From contig CAVXCI010000001.1 in the NCBI GenBank assembly GCA_963760285.1, positions 62,001-126,000 on the forward strand: a DNA stretch of 64,000 bases. The letters are read 5' to 3'. A program made the translations under genes and the position numbers. Source of the DNA: PALSA-278 sp963760285 (GTDB lineage: Bacteria; Acidobacteriota; Terriglobia; Acidiferrales; UBA7541). Numbering within the stretch: position 1 is the first letter of the stretch; the number at the start of each line of letters is the position of its first letter. Shown one piece after another: positions 27,610-36,054 of the stretch. The notes below the pieces were generated by a model. That model searched no databases. It saw only the letters and a list, made by a program, of their open reading frames with translations, and had not been told where the DNA came from.

Positions 27610-28098
27610 CTATTTCTTGCCTGCGAGTTCTTGTTCCTCCATTTTTTCGTAGAGCCAAATGAAGTCGCTAAAGAGCGACGGGTCTTCTTGCCGACACTGT
27701 TTCACATATTCAGAAATTTCAGAGGATTCGTGCGCCGATTCAACATAATGGGAAAATACTTTGTAAACGAGGTCTGCATCGAGGATTTTGGCTCGCGTGA
27801 ATGTTCCGATGGTATCGAGCATTCCGATGTAGTCGTCCAAGTCTTCATCTGAGACATTGCAAGCCTTCGCACGCAGACTCTTGCCTTCTTCGAGGCAGCG
27901 GATGATGCGCTTGTGTGGCTCGGTGTAAAACAACTGATTGTTGAGCGTCATGAGAAGGGTGCCCTGAGATGTCTTGCGCTGGATGTCTACAGACTCTCGA
28001 AATTTCACGACATAGTATGCGTTTACTATGAGGATAAGAAGAGTACATATCGAAGTGGCAATTGAAACCCACAAGACAACTGTTGTACGCGGAGTCAT
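27610..28098 (-). CDS. Membrane-anchored hypothetical protein (DUF4760-like)
   Basis: 162 residues. One N-terminal membrane helix (about 8-28; VLWVSIATSICTLLILIVNA) is followed by a helical cytosolic domain with FLY-type aromatic positions. The arrangement resembles DUF4760 proteins. A GGAGG site lies 7 bp upstream of the ATG at 28098, so the start is secure. Function unknown. Confidence 0.6.
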   Translation of the reverse strand: MTPRTTVVLWVSIATSICTLLILIVNAYYVVKFRESVDIQRKTSQGTLLMTLNNQLFYTEPHKRIIRCLEEGKSLRAKACNVSDEDLDDYIGMLDTIGTFTRAKILDADLVYKVFSHYVESAHESSEISEYVKQCRQEDPSLFSDFIWLYEKMEEQELAGKK

Positions 28099-28253
28099 GT
28101 CGTGGCCTCCACCAAGTCCTGCACTGTCCAGAAATTCTATTCGATTGCCAGCGCCATCGCGGGAGCAGCGCGCGGCGATTGATGAACGCGGGAAAATACG
28201 CGCTGGGCCGCGGACCGAATGCGCCGCAGCCCAGCAAACGGCTCTTGCCGCCG

Positions 28254-28850
28254 TTAGCGTTTCGCCGGGGGGCCGTGGTAGCGGAGCACCTTTTCCAGGT
28301 CAATTCCGCGAATAATGTTCTGGCTGTGGTAGAGCAAGCCCCAGGAGTCAATGGTGGAAAGATCGGGCATGATGCAGCTTTCGAGAACATCAGTTGGATT
28401 GCTGTTGAGCACCCAGCCTCCGCCCGCCGCGTTGATGCCGCCGAATTCGTCCGAGCCGCCCAGCTGCGTGCAATAACAAGACGCAGGGTTGCCCTCGCAC
28501 TGGCCGTTGTACGGCACCTGCGCGTAGTAGGCGAGCGTGGCCAGAGTCGGCTGGGTGTTATACAGCGTGGTGAGAAACAAATTGATCTGCGATTGATCGC
28601 TGGCGGTGTACTGGCAGAACGGCGCTTTCCCGCCAAGCACCAGGGCCTGTCCACCATCGGTGTTGTATTCGGCGATACGCGTCTGGACCACGCCACCGGT
28701 CTGGCGGCAATAGGCGGCGGCCTTCGCCAGGTACTGGTTAATGTTGACCTGGGTGGCCGAAGGATCCGCCGAAGTGGGACCGCCCGCGCTCAAAATCAAC
28801 CCGACGGCAACGGCCGCCATGACGAATGTACGAACGATTGAGGACTTCAA
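28254..28850 (-). CDS. Secreted hypothetical protein
   Basis: 198 residues with a clear signal peptide (about 1-27; MAAVAVGLILSAGGPTSA). The mature part has several cysteines (CRQTGG, CQYTASD, CEGNPASCYC), consistent with disulfides in the periplasm. The start is TTG at 28850 with GGGAGG 7 bp upstream. No family recognised. Confidence 0.6.
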   Translation of the reverse strand: MKSSIVRTFVMAAVAVGLILSAGGPTSADPSATQVNINQYLAKAAAYCRQTGGVVQTRIAEYNTDGGQALVLGGKAPFCQYTASDQSQINLFLTTLYNTQPTLATLAYYAQVPYNGQCEGNPASCYCTQLGGSDEFGGINAAGGGWVLNSNPTDVLESCIMPDLSTIDSWGLLYHSQNIIRGIDLEKVLRYHGPPAKR

Positions 28851-29069
28851 AGTTTGCCTCCCGCGAAATTGGTGAGTTCCAAAATGATCACCTCATAATA
28901 CCCCGTTTTGGACAAGACATCGCGCCGATAGCGCACGGGAAATCCACAGGCAGCGCGCGATCGCGGAGTCTTGGCATTTCCCGCGTGGCGGAATGGCGCG
29001 CGGGAATTTCGCGCGGAGAAAGGCGGTATGCTAGACTCGCGCCAGCGGGCGAGAATCCTGCCGCTGAGT

Positions 29070-29173
<104 letters not shown>

Positions 29174-29270
29174 TCTCGACGACCGTAAGAAACGCGCGGC
29201 TGTGGAATGAAAACGGCGCGCGATGACGCGCAGGATTCAGACCACCCGCGGAAAACAGTTTACCCATCCC

Positions 29271-30998
29271 ATGAGCTACCAGGTGATTGCGAGGAAGTGG
29301 CGGCCGCGGAATTTCAGCGAGCTGGTGGGACAGAAGCACGTCACACAGACGCTGGAAAACGCCATCCGCGCGGGCCGCGTGGCGCACGCCTACATTTTTT
29401 CGGGGATTCGCGGCGTGGGGAAAACGTCCACGGCGCGCATCCTGGCCAAGGCGCTGAACTGCGCAAAGACGCAGGGAAAAACTCCGGAGCCGTGCAACGA
29501 GTGCGATTCGTGCAAGGAGATCGCCGCGGGATCGTCGCTGGACGTGATTGAAATTGACGCCGCGTCCAACCGCGGGATTGACCAGATCCGCGAGCTGCGC
29601 GAAATGGTGCGCTATGCGCCGGCGGGCGGGCGCTACAAAGTGGTGATTCTGGACGAGGCGCACCAACTGACGGACGAAGCGTCCAACGCGCTGCTGAAAA
29701 CGCTGGAAGAGCCGCCGGAAAACGTGGTGTTCATCCTGGCGACCACGCAGGCGGAAGACCTGGTGGAGACGCTGAAGTCGCGGGCGCAGTTTTTTCAGTT
29801 TCGCGCGCTGTCGTTCGGAGAAATCGCCGAAGCGCTGCGGAACATCACCGAACAGGAAAAACTGGAAATCGAGCCGGGAGCGGTGGCGGTCCTGGCGCGG
29901 GCGGCGGAAGGCAGCCTGCGGGATTCGCTGTCACTGCTGGAGCAGGCCATCGCGTACTGCGGGAAGAAAATCACCGACGAGCAGGTGCGCGAACTGCTGG
30001 GCGTGGTGGCGGAAGACGTCCTGGACGAACTGGTGGCGGCGGTGGCGGAGCAGTCTGCGGAGCGCGCGCTGGGGCTGGTGCAGCGGCTGATTGCCGACGG
30101 GCAAAACCTGCAACACTTCTGCCGCGAAGCCATCCGCCATTTCCGGAATCTGCTGGTGGCGCGCGTGTGCGGCGCGGAGGCGGACCTGATTACCGCGCCG
30201 GTGGACGAACGTCCGCGGCTGGCGAAGCAGGCGAAGATTTTCAACGAAGAAGAGTTGACGCGATTCTTCCAAATCCTGATGGCCACGGACGATGACCTGC
30301 GCCGCAAGCCGGATCCGCGGCTGCACCTGGAACTGGGTCTGCTGAAGATGGTGAATGCCGCGCGGCTGGCTCCGCTGGAAGAAGTGCTGGCGGAATTGCG
30401 CGGCGCGCCGGCGCGGACAACTTCGCCGAAGGCTGGTTCAGCAGCGGGAAAAAGCGGCAGGGACGAGGGGACGCGCGGCGCGGGGACATCGTCAACTGTT
30501 GGCGCGATGCACGCGACGACGATGGAAGCCGAAACGCCAGCGCCAGCGCCACCAGCGACAGCGACGGAATCGGAAGCGGCGGCGGAAACAGAAGAGGTGA
30601 ATGCAGGCACAGCATCCGTGGCGATGGACGGCATGAGCGCGTCAGAGCAATCGGCGCTGCGCGAGGCGCTGGAGAAGCAGAAATTTCTGGCGTCCATGGT
30701 GCAACAGGCGTCGCGATGGGAACTGGAAGGCGCGGAGATGCGGCTCTATTTCCCGGCGGAGCGGCGCATGGTTTCGGAAATGCTGCAGGCGCGCGAGCCG
30801 ATGGAGAAACTGCGCACGCTGCTCAATCAGGTACTGGGCCGGAGCGTGCGGGTGTGTGTTAAGCTAGATGCCAGCCGTGGAAGCGGAATGAGCAGCCACG
30901 AGCTGCGGAAAAAGTTTGAAGAAGATCCGAAAGTCCGCGACATGCTGAGCCGTTTCGGGGGACAGATTTCCAGCGTACGGCGCCGCGGCGAGGATTAA
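29271..30998 (+). CDS. dnaX: DNA polymerase III subunit gamma/tau
   Basis: 575 residues. The clamp-loader AAA+ module has Walker A GIRGVGKT (45-52), zinc cysteines C64, C75, C78 and C81, and DEAH (128-131). Oligomerisation domain III follows. An Ala/Thr/Glu-rich linker at about 385-455 leads into a tau-like C-terminal domain. ATG at 29271 starts the canonical MSYQVIARKWRP; an in-frame ATG at 29223 would add 16 residues. It organises the replisome by loading the sliding clamp. It is followed after 3 bp by ybaB. Confidence 0.95.
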   Translation: MSYQVIARKWRPRNFSELVGQKHVTQTLENAIRAGRVAHAYIFSGIRGVGKTSTARILAKALNCAKTQGKTPEPCNECDSCKEIAAGSSLDVIEIDAASNRGIDQIRELREMVRYAPAGGRYKVVILDEAHQLTDEASNALLKTLEEPPENVVFILATTQAEDLVETLKSRAQFFQFRALSFGEIAEALRNITEQEKLEIEPGAVAVLARAAEGSLRDSLSLLEQAIAYCGKKITDEQVRELLGVVAEDVLDELVAAVAEQSAERALGLVQRLIADGQNLQHFCREAIRHFRNLLVARVCGAEADLITAPVDERPRLAKQAKIFNEEELTRFFQILMATDDDLRRKPDPRLHLELGLLKMVNAARLAPLEEVLAELRGAPARTTSPKAGSAAGKSGRDEGTRGAGTSSTVGAMHATTMEAETPAPAPPATATESEAAAETEEVNAGTASVAMDGMSASEQSALREALEKQKFLASMVQQASRWELEGAEMRLYFPAERRMVSEMLQAREPMEKLRTLLNQVLGRSVRVCVKLDASRGSGMSSHELRKKFEEDPKVRDMLSRFGGQISSVRRRGED

Positions 30999-31001
30999 GC
31001 C

Positions 31002-31319
31002 ATGGAAGTGAAAGCCCTTCAGCAAATGCTGGCGCAGTTCCGCCAGGTGCAAGAGCGCCTGGAACACCAGATGAGCGAAATCCGCGTGGAGACGTCCGCG
31101 GGCGGCGGCATGGTGACATTGGCGATGAACGGCCAGAAGCAAGTAACGGAGTTGCACATCGAGCCGGAAGTTTTCGAGGGGCGCGACCGCGAGATGCTGG
31201 AAGAGCTGATCCGCGCGGCGGTGAACGACGCGACGCGGCGCGTGGACGACGAACTCTCCGTGCATATGAAAGACCTGGCGGGCGGATTCGCCGGAATGAA
31301 AATTCCCGGGATGCTCTGA
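31002..31319 (+). CDS. ybaB: YbaB/EbfC-family nucleoid-associated protein
   Basis: 105 residues, typical length. An N-terminal helix (QQMLAQFRQVQERLEHQM) precedes the core VETSAGGGMVTLAMNGQKQV and the C-terminal helix. It binds DNA as a dimer. The conserved dnaX-ybaB-recR order supports the call. Confidence 0.93.
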   Translation: MEVKALQQMLAQFRQVQERLEHQMSEIRVETSAGGGMVTLAMNGQKQVTELHIEPEVFEGRDREMLEELIRAAVNDATRRVDDELSVHMKDLAGGFAGMKIPGML

Positions 31320-31390
31320 GTCAAAACCGCGCCGTTGTTCTCTTCCCTACTTCAGGAAATATACCATTCGAGAGAAAGTTGAGCTGATCC

Positions 31391-31987
31391 ATGCCTGACT
31401 TCGCCGCGCCCGTGGAACGCCTGATCGAAGAGCTGAAGCACCTGCCCGGCGTGGGGCAGAAGACGGCGCAGCGGCTGGCGTTCCATTTGCTTCGCGTGGA
31501 CGCGGAAGAAGCGCTGGCGCTCGCGGAAGCCATCAGCGAGGCGCGGACGAACGTCCACGAATGCTCCGTCTGCAATAATATTACCGACACCGATCCCTGC
31601 CTTTATTGCGCGAGCGCCACAAGAAACCGGAAAATCATTTGCGTGGTGGAAGGGCCGCCGAATATTTCAGCGGTGGAGAAAACGCGGCAGTTTCAGGGGC
31701 TGTATCACGTGCTGGGCGGAGTGCTGGCGCCGCTGCAAGGCGTGGGGCCGGAGCAGTTGCGCATCAAGAGCCTGATCGAGCGGCTGAAGAGCGGCGTGGA
31801 AGAAGTGATCATCGCCACGAATCCGACGGCGGAAGGCGAAGCCACGGCGATGTATCTGTCAAAATTGCTGAAGCCGCTGGGCGTGCGCGTCACGCGCATC
31901 GCCATGGGCATTCCTGTGGGCTCCGACCTGGAATACGCGGACGAAGTGACCATGTCCAAAGCCATGGAAGGCCGCCACGAATTGTAG
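31391..31987 (+). CDS. recR: Recombination protein RecR
   Basis: 198 residues. A helix-hairpin-helix region (HLPGVGQKTAQRLAFHLL) is followed by a four-cysteine zinc finger (CSVCNN...CLYC), then a Toprim domain (ICVVEGPPNISAVEKT) and a C-terminal Walker-B-like segment. It works with RecFO in loading RecA at gaps. Third gene of the dnaX-ybaB-recR operon, which ends at the terminator 32016-32044. Confidence 0.95.
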   Translation: MPDFAAPVERLIEELKHLPGVGQKTAQRLAFHLLRVDAEEALALAEAISEARTNVHECSVCNNITDTDPCLYCASATRNRKIICVVEGPPNISAVEKTRQFQGLYHVLGGVLAPLQGVGPEQLRIKSLIERLKSGVEEVIIATNPTAEGEATAMYLSKLLKPLGVRVTRIAMGIPVGSDLEYADEVTMSKAMEGRHEL

Positions 31988-32015
31988 AAGACGGCAGAAA
32001 ATATCGAATGCGATG

Positions 32016-32044
32016 GGCGGCTGGGAAACCGGGCGCCTTTTTTT
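32016..32044 (+). terminator. Rho-independent terminator of the dnaX-ybaB-recR operon
   Basis: Stem GGCGGCTGG / CCGGGCGCC (eight of nine pairs) closes a GAAA tetraloop and is followed by seven T. It lies 29 bp past the recR stop. Confidence 0.75.
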
Positions 32045-32162
32045 ATTGGGGAGACGAGGCGCTGTGTCGGCACGCGGATCGAGTAAATTAAGTTCGCAAG
32101 CATTACGCAAACGAGGGATGACAGCTTCCGGGGGCGATTGAGTGCCGGGTATAATGGGAGGA

Positions 32163-32837
32163 ATGGCCAATCATGCCTACATGAGCCTGTGGCTGGAGAA
32201 TTTCTCCGAGGCGACCATGCTGGAGAATTGCCAGCGCTTTCTGGAGACCGTCCCGTGTTCGCCGCAGGAGCCGGGATTCACGGAGCTGGTGATTCGCGCG
32301 GTGGGTCCAGCGGAAATTCCGATTCTGGAAAAAGATCTGCGCGCGGTGACGGCGAATGCCGCCGACGTGATGGAACTGCTCGCGGAGCATATTCACTCCG
32401 ATTCCAGCTATGAGGCGGCGGCGTGGTGGGATTTGTGGGTGTACGTGGCGGAAACCGGACAGTTTGAATTGCGGCCCCAGCCGCTGGGGATTCTGATCAA
32501 CGGCCCGGATTACGACGAAGGAATCGTGGCGCGGGAAGACGGGCACATTCGCGTGGACGCTGGATTCGAGCATCTGTTTACGGGCCATGGAGGAATGCTG
32601 GGAGCGGGGACGAGCCTCGTTGCGCCGGAGCATCCCGCGGAGGCGGCGTTCCTTTCGGCGATGATGCGGCCGGGGAAACTGGACGAATACCACGAAAAGA
32701 CGAACGCAAACATCCGCGCGTTGCTGGATTGGGCGGCGCGGGCGCGCGCGGCGTTGCGGGTGAAGCAGCTGCAATTGTGGTCCGAGGGAGAGGAGAATTT
32801 TGAAGCGCGGATGGACGAGATCCTGGCATCAATTTAG
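32163..32837 (+). CDS. Conserved hypothetical protein
   Basis: About 224 residues, no signal peptide and no membrane segment; acidic and rich in Trp. It contains SYEAAAWWDLWVY and LFTGHGGMLG, the latter near a C-terminal helical part. I do not recognise the family. The start is uncertain: GTG at 32142, ATG at 32163 and ATG at 32181 are in frame. A GGAGG site sits immediately before 32163 and is best placed for 32181. It is the first gene after the recR terminator and overlaps the next gene. Confidence 0.6.
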   Translation: MANHAYMSLWLENFSEATMLENCQRFLETVPCSPQEPGFTELVIRAVGPAEIPILEKDLRAVTANAADVMELLAEHIHSDSSYEAAAWWDLWVYVAETGQFELRPQPLGILINGPDYDEGIVAREDGHIRVDAGFEHLFTGHGGMLGAGTSLVAPEHPAEAAFLSAMMRPGKLDEYHEKTNANIRALLDWAARARAALRVKQLQLWSEGEENFEARMDEILASI

Positions 32838-33432
32838 TGGCTTGGCGCTGATTATGGCGACCGTGGCCATGCCGCCGCATGTTTGGGCTGCGCAGGCCAA
32901 GCAGGGCGCGCATCCGGCCCCGGAAACCGCGGCGCAGCCATCGAAGCGCGCAAATGAGATGTCGCTGGCGGGGTTGCGTCCGGGGCGCAGCACCATGGCT
33001 GACGCGCAAAAAATGTACGGCAATGAACCGCGCAAGGCGTCCAATGATGATGATAAGGATGCCGTGACGTGGGAGGAACCGTGCCAGGGGCGCTGGTTGC
33101 GCGTGGAAACGGATGATTCCGGGGTGATCCAGTTCATTACCGTGCAGGCCGAGGAGCATCCCGCCGATTGCAATGAGCCTGGCGGCGCGGCGCGAAAAGA
33201 TGCCTGGCGCACGGGCCACGGGATCGGACTGGGCGACAAACGCGCCCGCGTGGAAGCGGTTTATGGGCGCCCGAATTCCGTCGGGCCTTCGACCGGCGGC
33301 GACCGGGAACTTGAGATGCTTTACTATGCGTTTGACTGGGCAGGATCGGACGTGCCGCAAGTGATGGAAATCTATTGCGACCGGGAGACGGGGCGGGTGA
33401 TGGAAATCACTCTTTCCAACCCCAGCTTGTGA
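32800..33432 (+). CDS. Exported hypothetical protein
   Basis: 210 residues with a signal peptide (about 1-31, ending PHVWAAQA). The mature part contains two similar SLAGLRPGRS / GIGLGDKRARVEAVYG segments. These recall a duplicated SmpA-like or PG-binding alpha-beta unit in which each half senses small changes. The TTG start overlaps the previous gene by 38 bp. The stop overlaps the next start (GTGA, 33429-33432). Function unknown. Confidence 0.6.
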   Translation: MKRGWTRSWHQFSGLALIMATVAMPPHVWAAQAKQGAHPAPETAAQPSKRANEMSLAGLRPGRSTMADAQKMYGNEPRKASNDDDKDAVTWEEPCQGRWLRVETDDSGVIQFITVQAEEHPADCNEPGGAARKDAWRTGHGIGLGDKRARVEAVYGRPNSVGPSTGGDRELEMLYYAFDWAGSDVPQVMEIYCDRETGRVMEITLSNPSL

Positions 33433-34097
33433 AAAGACGTCTGAAGGGGCCTGCCGCCAAGACAACTCAATTGATGGTGTTTGCGACGATTGTGGGTCTG
33501 GCAGCATCTCTTGGGGGATGCCAGACCAAGCCCAGTGGAGGGAATGCAGCGGCGGGTGACGTAGAACCTTCGACCGCTGCCGCAGCGGGGATTTCGGCAA
33601 CGCCAGCGATACCGGCGGACATTCAGGCCGTGGCGGATGCGGCGCTGGGCGCGGGAGCGGTGGTTGTGGCGTCCGGCGACCTGGGGGCGCCGGGGACGCT
33701 GCAAGTTCTGGCGGTGAATCCATTGAAACCCGGAGAACATGCGGACGCCGCGGGCGATGGAGTGCTGGTGAGCCGCGCAGTGATTGTGGAAAAGGAAACG
33801 GCCGGCTGGAAGGAAATATTGCGCTGCGATGAGGGGTTGAAAAATCCGGAAGGATATCTGGCGGGATCTCCGGAAGCGGCGGCATCGGGATGGCGTTTGC
33901 GAATTGAGAATCCGAACATGCCGGGAATGACGATTTTTCTGACGCCGCTGGATGCGGCGGGAGCCGCTGCCGCGAATGCGATTGCGGTGCGCTGGAATCC
34001 GGCGGTGAAGCGGTACCAGTCATTGGACAGGAATCTCAAAGCGTTCCGGCGTGAAGCAGGACGGGGAGAAACGCCGGCCGTTTCCATCCGTCCATAA
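33429..34097 (+). CDS. Putative lipoprotein
   Basis: 222 residues. A lipobox LAASLGGC at about residue 26-33 predicts lipid attachment at Cys33. A low-complexity Ala/Ser region follows, then a domain of about 140 residues with no recognised family. The GTG start overlaps the preceding TGA stop. It ends 4 bp before the ABC exporter gene, so the three unknown genes and the exporter are probably cotranscribed. Confidence 0.6.
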   Translation: MKRRLKGPAAKTTQLMVFATIVGLAASLGGCQTKPSGGNAAAGDVEPSTAAAAGISATPAIPADIQAVADAALGAGAVVVASGDLGAPGTLQVLAVNPLKPGEHADAAGDGVLVSRAVIVEKETAGWKEILRCDEGLKNPEGYLAGSPEAAASGWRLRIENPNMPGMTIFLTPLDAAGAAAANAIAVRWNPAVKRYQSLDRNLKAFRREAGRGETPAVSIRP

Positions 34098-34101
34098 AAC
34101 C

Positions 34102-36054
34102 ATGAGCGCCATAGCCCAACCCCTGTCGGAAACCGCGGCCAAGCCAAAGCAGGAATCGGCGTGGCACCATCTGCGGCGGCTGCTGCCGTACGTAATGCGC
34201 TACAAGGGGATGGTGGCGCTGGGCATGGTAACGCTGGCGCTGATGGGAATCGTGGGCAGCCTGCCGCCGTTGATTATCGGGATCATTTCCGACTGCATCG
34301 GCGGATCGCCACAGGCGCTGAGCAATCTGGAAGGAATTTCGCGGAGCGCGCTGCACTTCCTCTTTGTCTTTTACCAGCCGCACAGCCATCACGCGCTGCT
34401 GATTTTCTGCCTGCTGCTGCTGGCGGCGGCGGCGGTAAAGGGCGTTTTTTCCTTCTGCACGCGCTGGATTCTGATCGGCGTTTCGCGGGATATCGAATAC
34501 GACCTGCGGAACGACCTTCTGGGGGCGCTGTTGCGGCAGGAGCCGGAATTTTACATGCGAAACCGCACCGGCGAATTGATGTCGCGATGCACCAACGATT
34601 TGAACGCGGTGCGCATGGTGCTGGGGCCGGGCATCATGTACAGCGCGACGACGATTACCACCATGGTGCTGGCGGCGTATTTCATGCTGAAGCTTTCGCC
34701 GGAGCTGACGCTGTGGGTGATGATTCCGGTCCCATTGGTGGCGCTGGCGGTGCGCTACTTCGGACAGATCATTCACCGCCTGGCGGAAACAATTCAGGCG
34801 GCGCTGGCGACGCTCTCGGCCAAGGCGCAGGAAAACCTGGCGGGCGTGCGGCTGGTGCGCGCGTACACGCAGGAAGAAGCGGAAATGAAGTCGTTCGACG
34901 CGCCGAACCGCGAATACGTGTCGCGCAACGTGAAACTGATCCGGTCATGGAGCATGTTCTTTCCGGCGCTGCGGGCGCTGATCGGAACCACGTTTGTAAT
35001 CGTGTTGTGGGAAGGCGGACGCATGGCGGTGCAGGGGCGCATGTCCGTGGGAACGCTCTTCGCCATGTACGCCTTCATGGCGCAACTGGTATGGCCGATG
35101 ATTGCGCTGGGGTGGGTGACGAATATTTTCGAGCGCGGCGCGGCATCCATGGGACGGCTGAATTACGTCCTGGACGCGGAGCCGCGGATTGCGGACGACT
35201 CCATCGTGCTGCCGCCTATTCACTGGAATGCGGAACCACCGCGTCTGGAGACGGATGAATGGACGCGATTGCACGGGACCGTGGAACAAGATGTGCGCGG
35301 CGACATCCGTTTCCGCAACCTGACGTTTTCCTATCCCACTGCTCCGCCGGGCGCGGACCCAGCCTTGCAGGATATCAACCTGCACATTCCCGCGGGAACG
35401 GTGCTGGGCATAGTGGGACACACGGGGAGCGGGAAATCCACGATGGTTTCGCTGGTACCGCGTCTATGGGACGCACCGGAAGAAGCGCTCCTGCTGGATG
35501 GGCGGTCCATCCGCGAATGGCCGCTGACGGAATTGCGGGCGGCGATTGGCTATGTATCGCAGGACCCGTTCCTCTTCAGCGAATCCATCCGCGGAAACAT
35601 CGCGCTGGGAGCCCCGGACGCGACCGAAGCACAAATCCGTGAAGCGGCGGAAATCGCCAGCCTGCGGGAGGAGATTGAACTCTTCCCCAAGGGGTTTGAC
35701 ACGCTGATCGGCGAACGAGGGATCACCCTTTCGGGAGGACAGAAACAGCGGACGGCGCTGGCGCGGGCATTGTTGCGCGAGCCGAAAATATTGATTCTGG
35801 ACGATTCGTTGTCCAACGTGGACACGGAAACGGAAGACCGCATTCTGATGCGGTTGAAAGAAGTGATGCAGCGGCGCACCACGCTGGTGATTTCTCACCG
35901 CGTCTCCACGCTGCGGCACGCCGATCAAATCGTCGTCCTGCGGCGGGGGCGGATCGTGGAGCGCGGCACGCATGAAGAGCTGCTGGCGCTGGGCGCGGAC
36001 TATGCGGATTTGTACCAGAAACAATTGCTGGAAGAAGAGCTGGCGCGCGTATGA
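34102..36054 (+). CDS. Heterodimeric ABC exporter, subunit with degenerate Walker B
   Basis: About 650 residues. Six membrane segments (about 30-340) are fused to an ATP-binding domain. Walker A is GHTGSGKST (about 438-446) and the signature is LSGGQKQR. Walker B reads ILILDDSLS: the usual catalytic glutamate is Asp. In heterodimeric exporters (BmrCD, TM287/288 type), one subunit typically carries this change. ATG at 34102 gives a standard cytosolic N-terminus. Its stop overlaps the next gene start (ATGA). Confidence 0.88.
   Translation: MSAIAQPLSETAAKPKQESAWHHLRRLLPYVMRYKGMVALGMVTLALMGIVGSLPPLIIGIISDCIGGSPQALSNLEGISRSALHFLFVFYQPHSHHALLIFCLLLLAAAAVKGVFSFCTRWILIGVSRDIEYDLRNDLLGALLRQEPEFYMRNRTGELMSRCTNDLNAVRMVLGPGIMYSATTITTMVLAAYFMLKLSPELTLWVMIPVPLVALAVRYFGQIIHRLAETIQAALATLSAKAQENLAGVRLVRAYTQEEAEMKSFDAPNREYVSRNVKLIRSWSMFFPALRALIGTTFVIVLWEGGRMAVQGRMSVGTLFAMYAFMAQLVWPMIALGWVTNIFERGAASMGRLNYVLDAEPRIADDSIVLPPIHWNAEPPRLETDEWTRLHGTVEQDVRGDIRFRNLTFSYPTAPPGADPALQDINLHIPAGTVLGIVGHTGSGKSTMVSLVPRLWDAPEEALLLDGRSIREWPLTELRAAIGYVSQDPFLFSESIRGNIALGAPDATEAQIREAAEIASLREEIELFPKGFDTLIGERGITLSGGQKQRTALARALLREPKILILDDSLSNVDTETEDRILMRLKEVMQRRTTLVISHRVSTLRHADQIVVLRRGRIVERGTHEELLALGADYADLYQKQLLEEELARV

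Noticed and set aside
27398..27658. Short readings on both strands between the GloVer and DUF4760-like genes
   Set aside because: No ribosome site or family signal; frames overlap each other on opposite strands.
30430..30470. Possible programmed frameshift (A-run) in dnaX
   Set aside because: GGGAAAAAGC has only five A and lacks a convincing slippery heptamer and hairpin; the alternate frame is low-complexity.
32578..34023. Long minus-strand reading of about 480 residues
   Set aside because: Proline/Arg-rich shadow of three real plus-strand genes, lacking any recognised domain.
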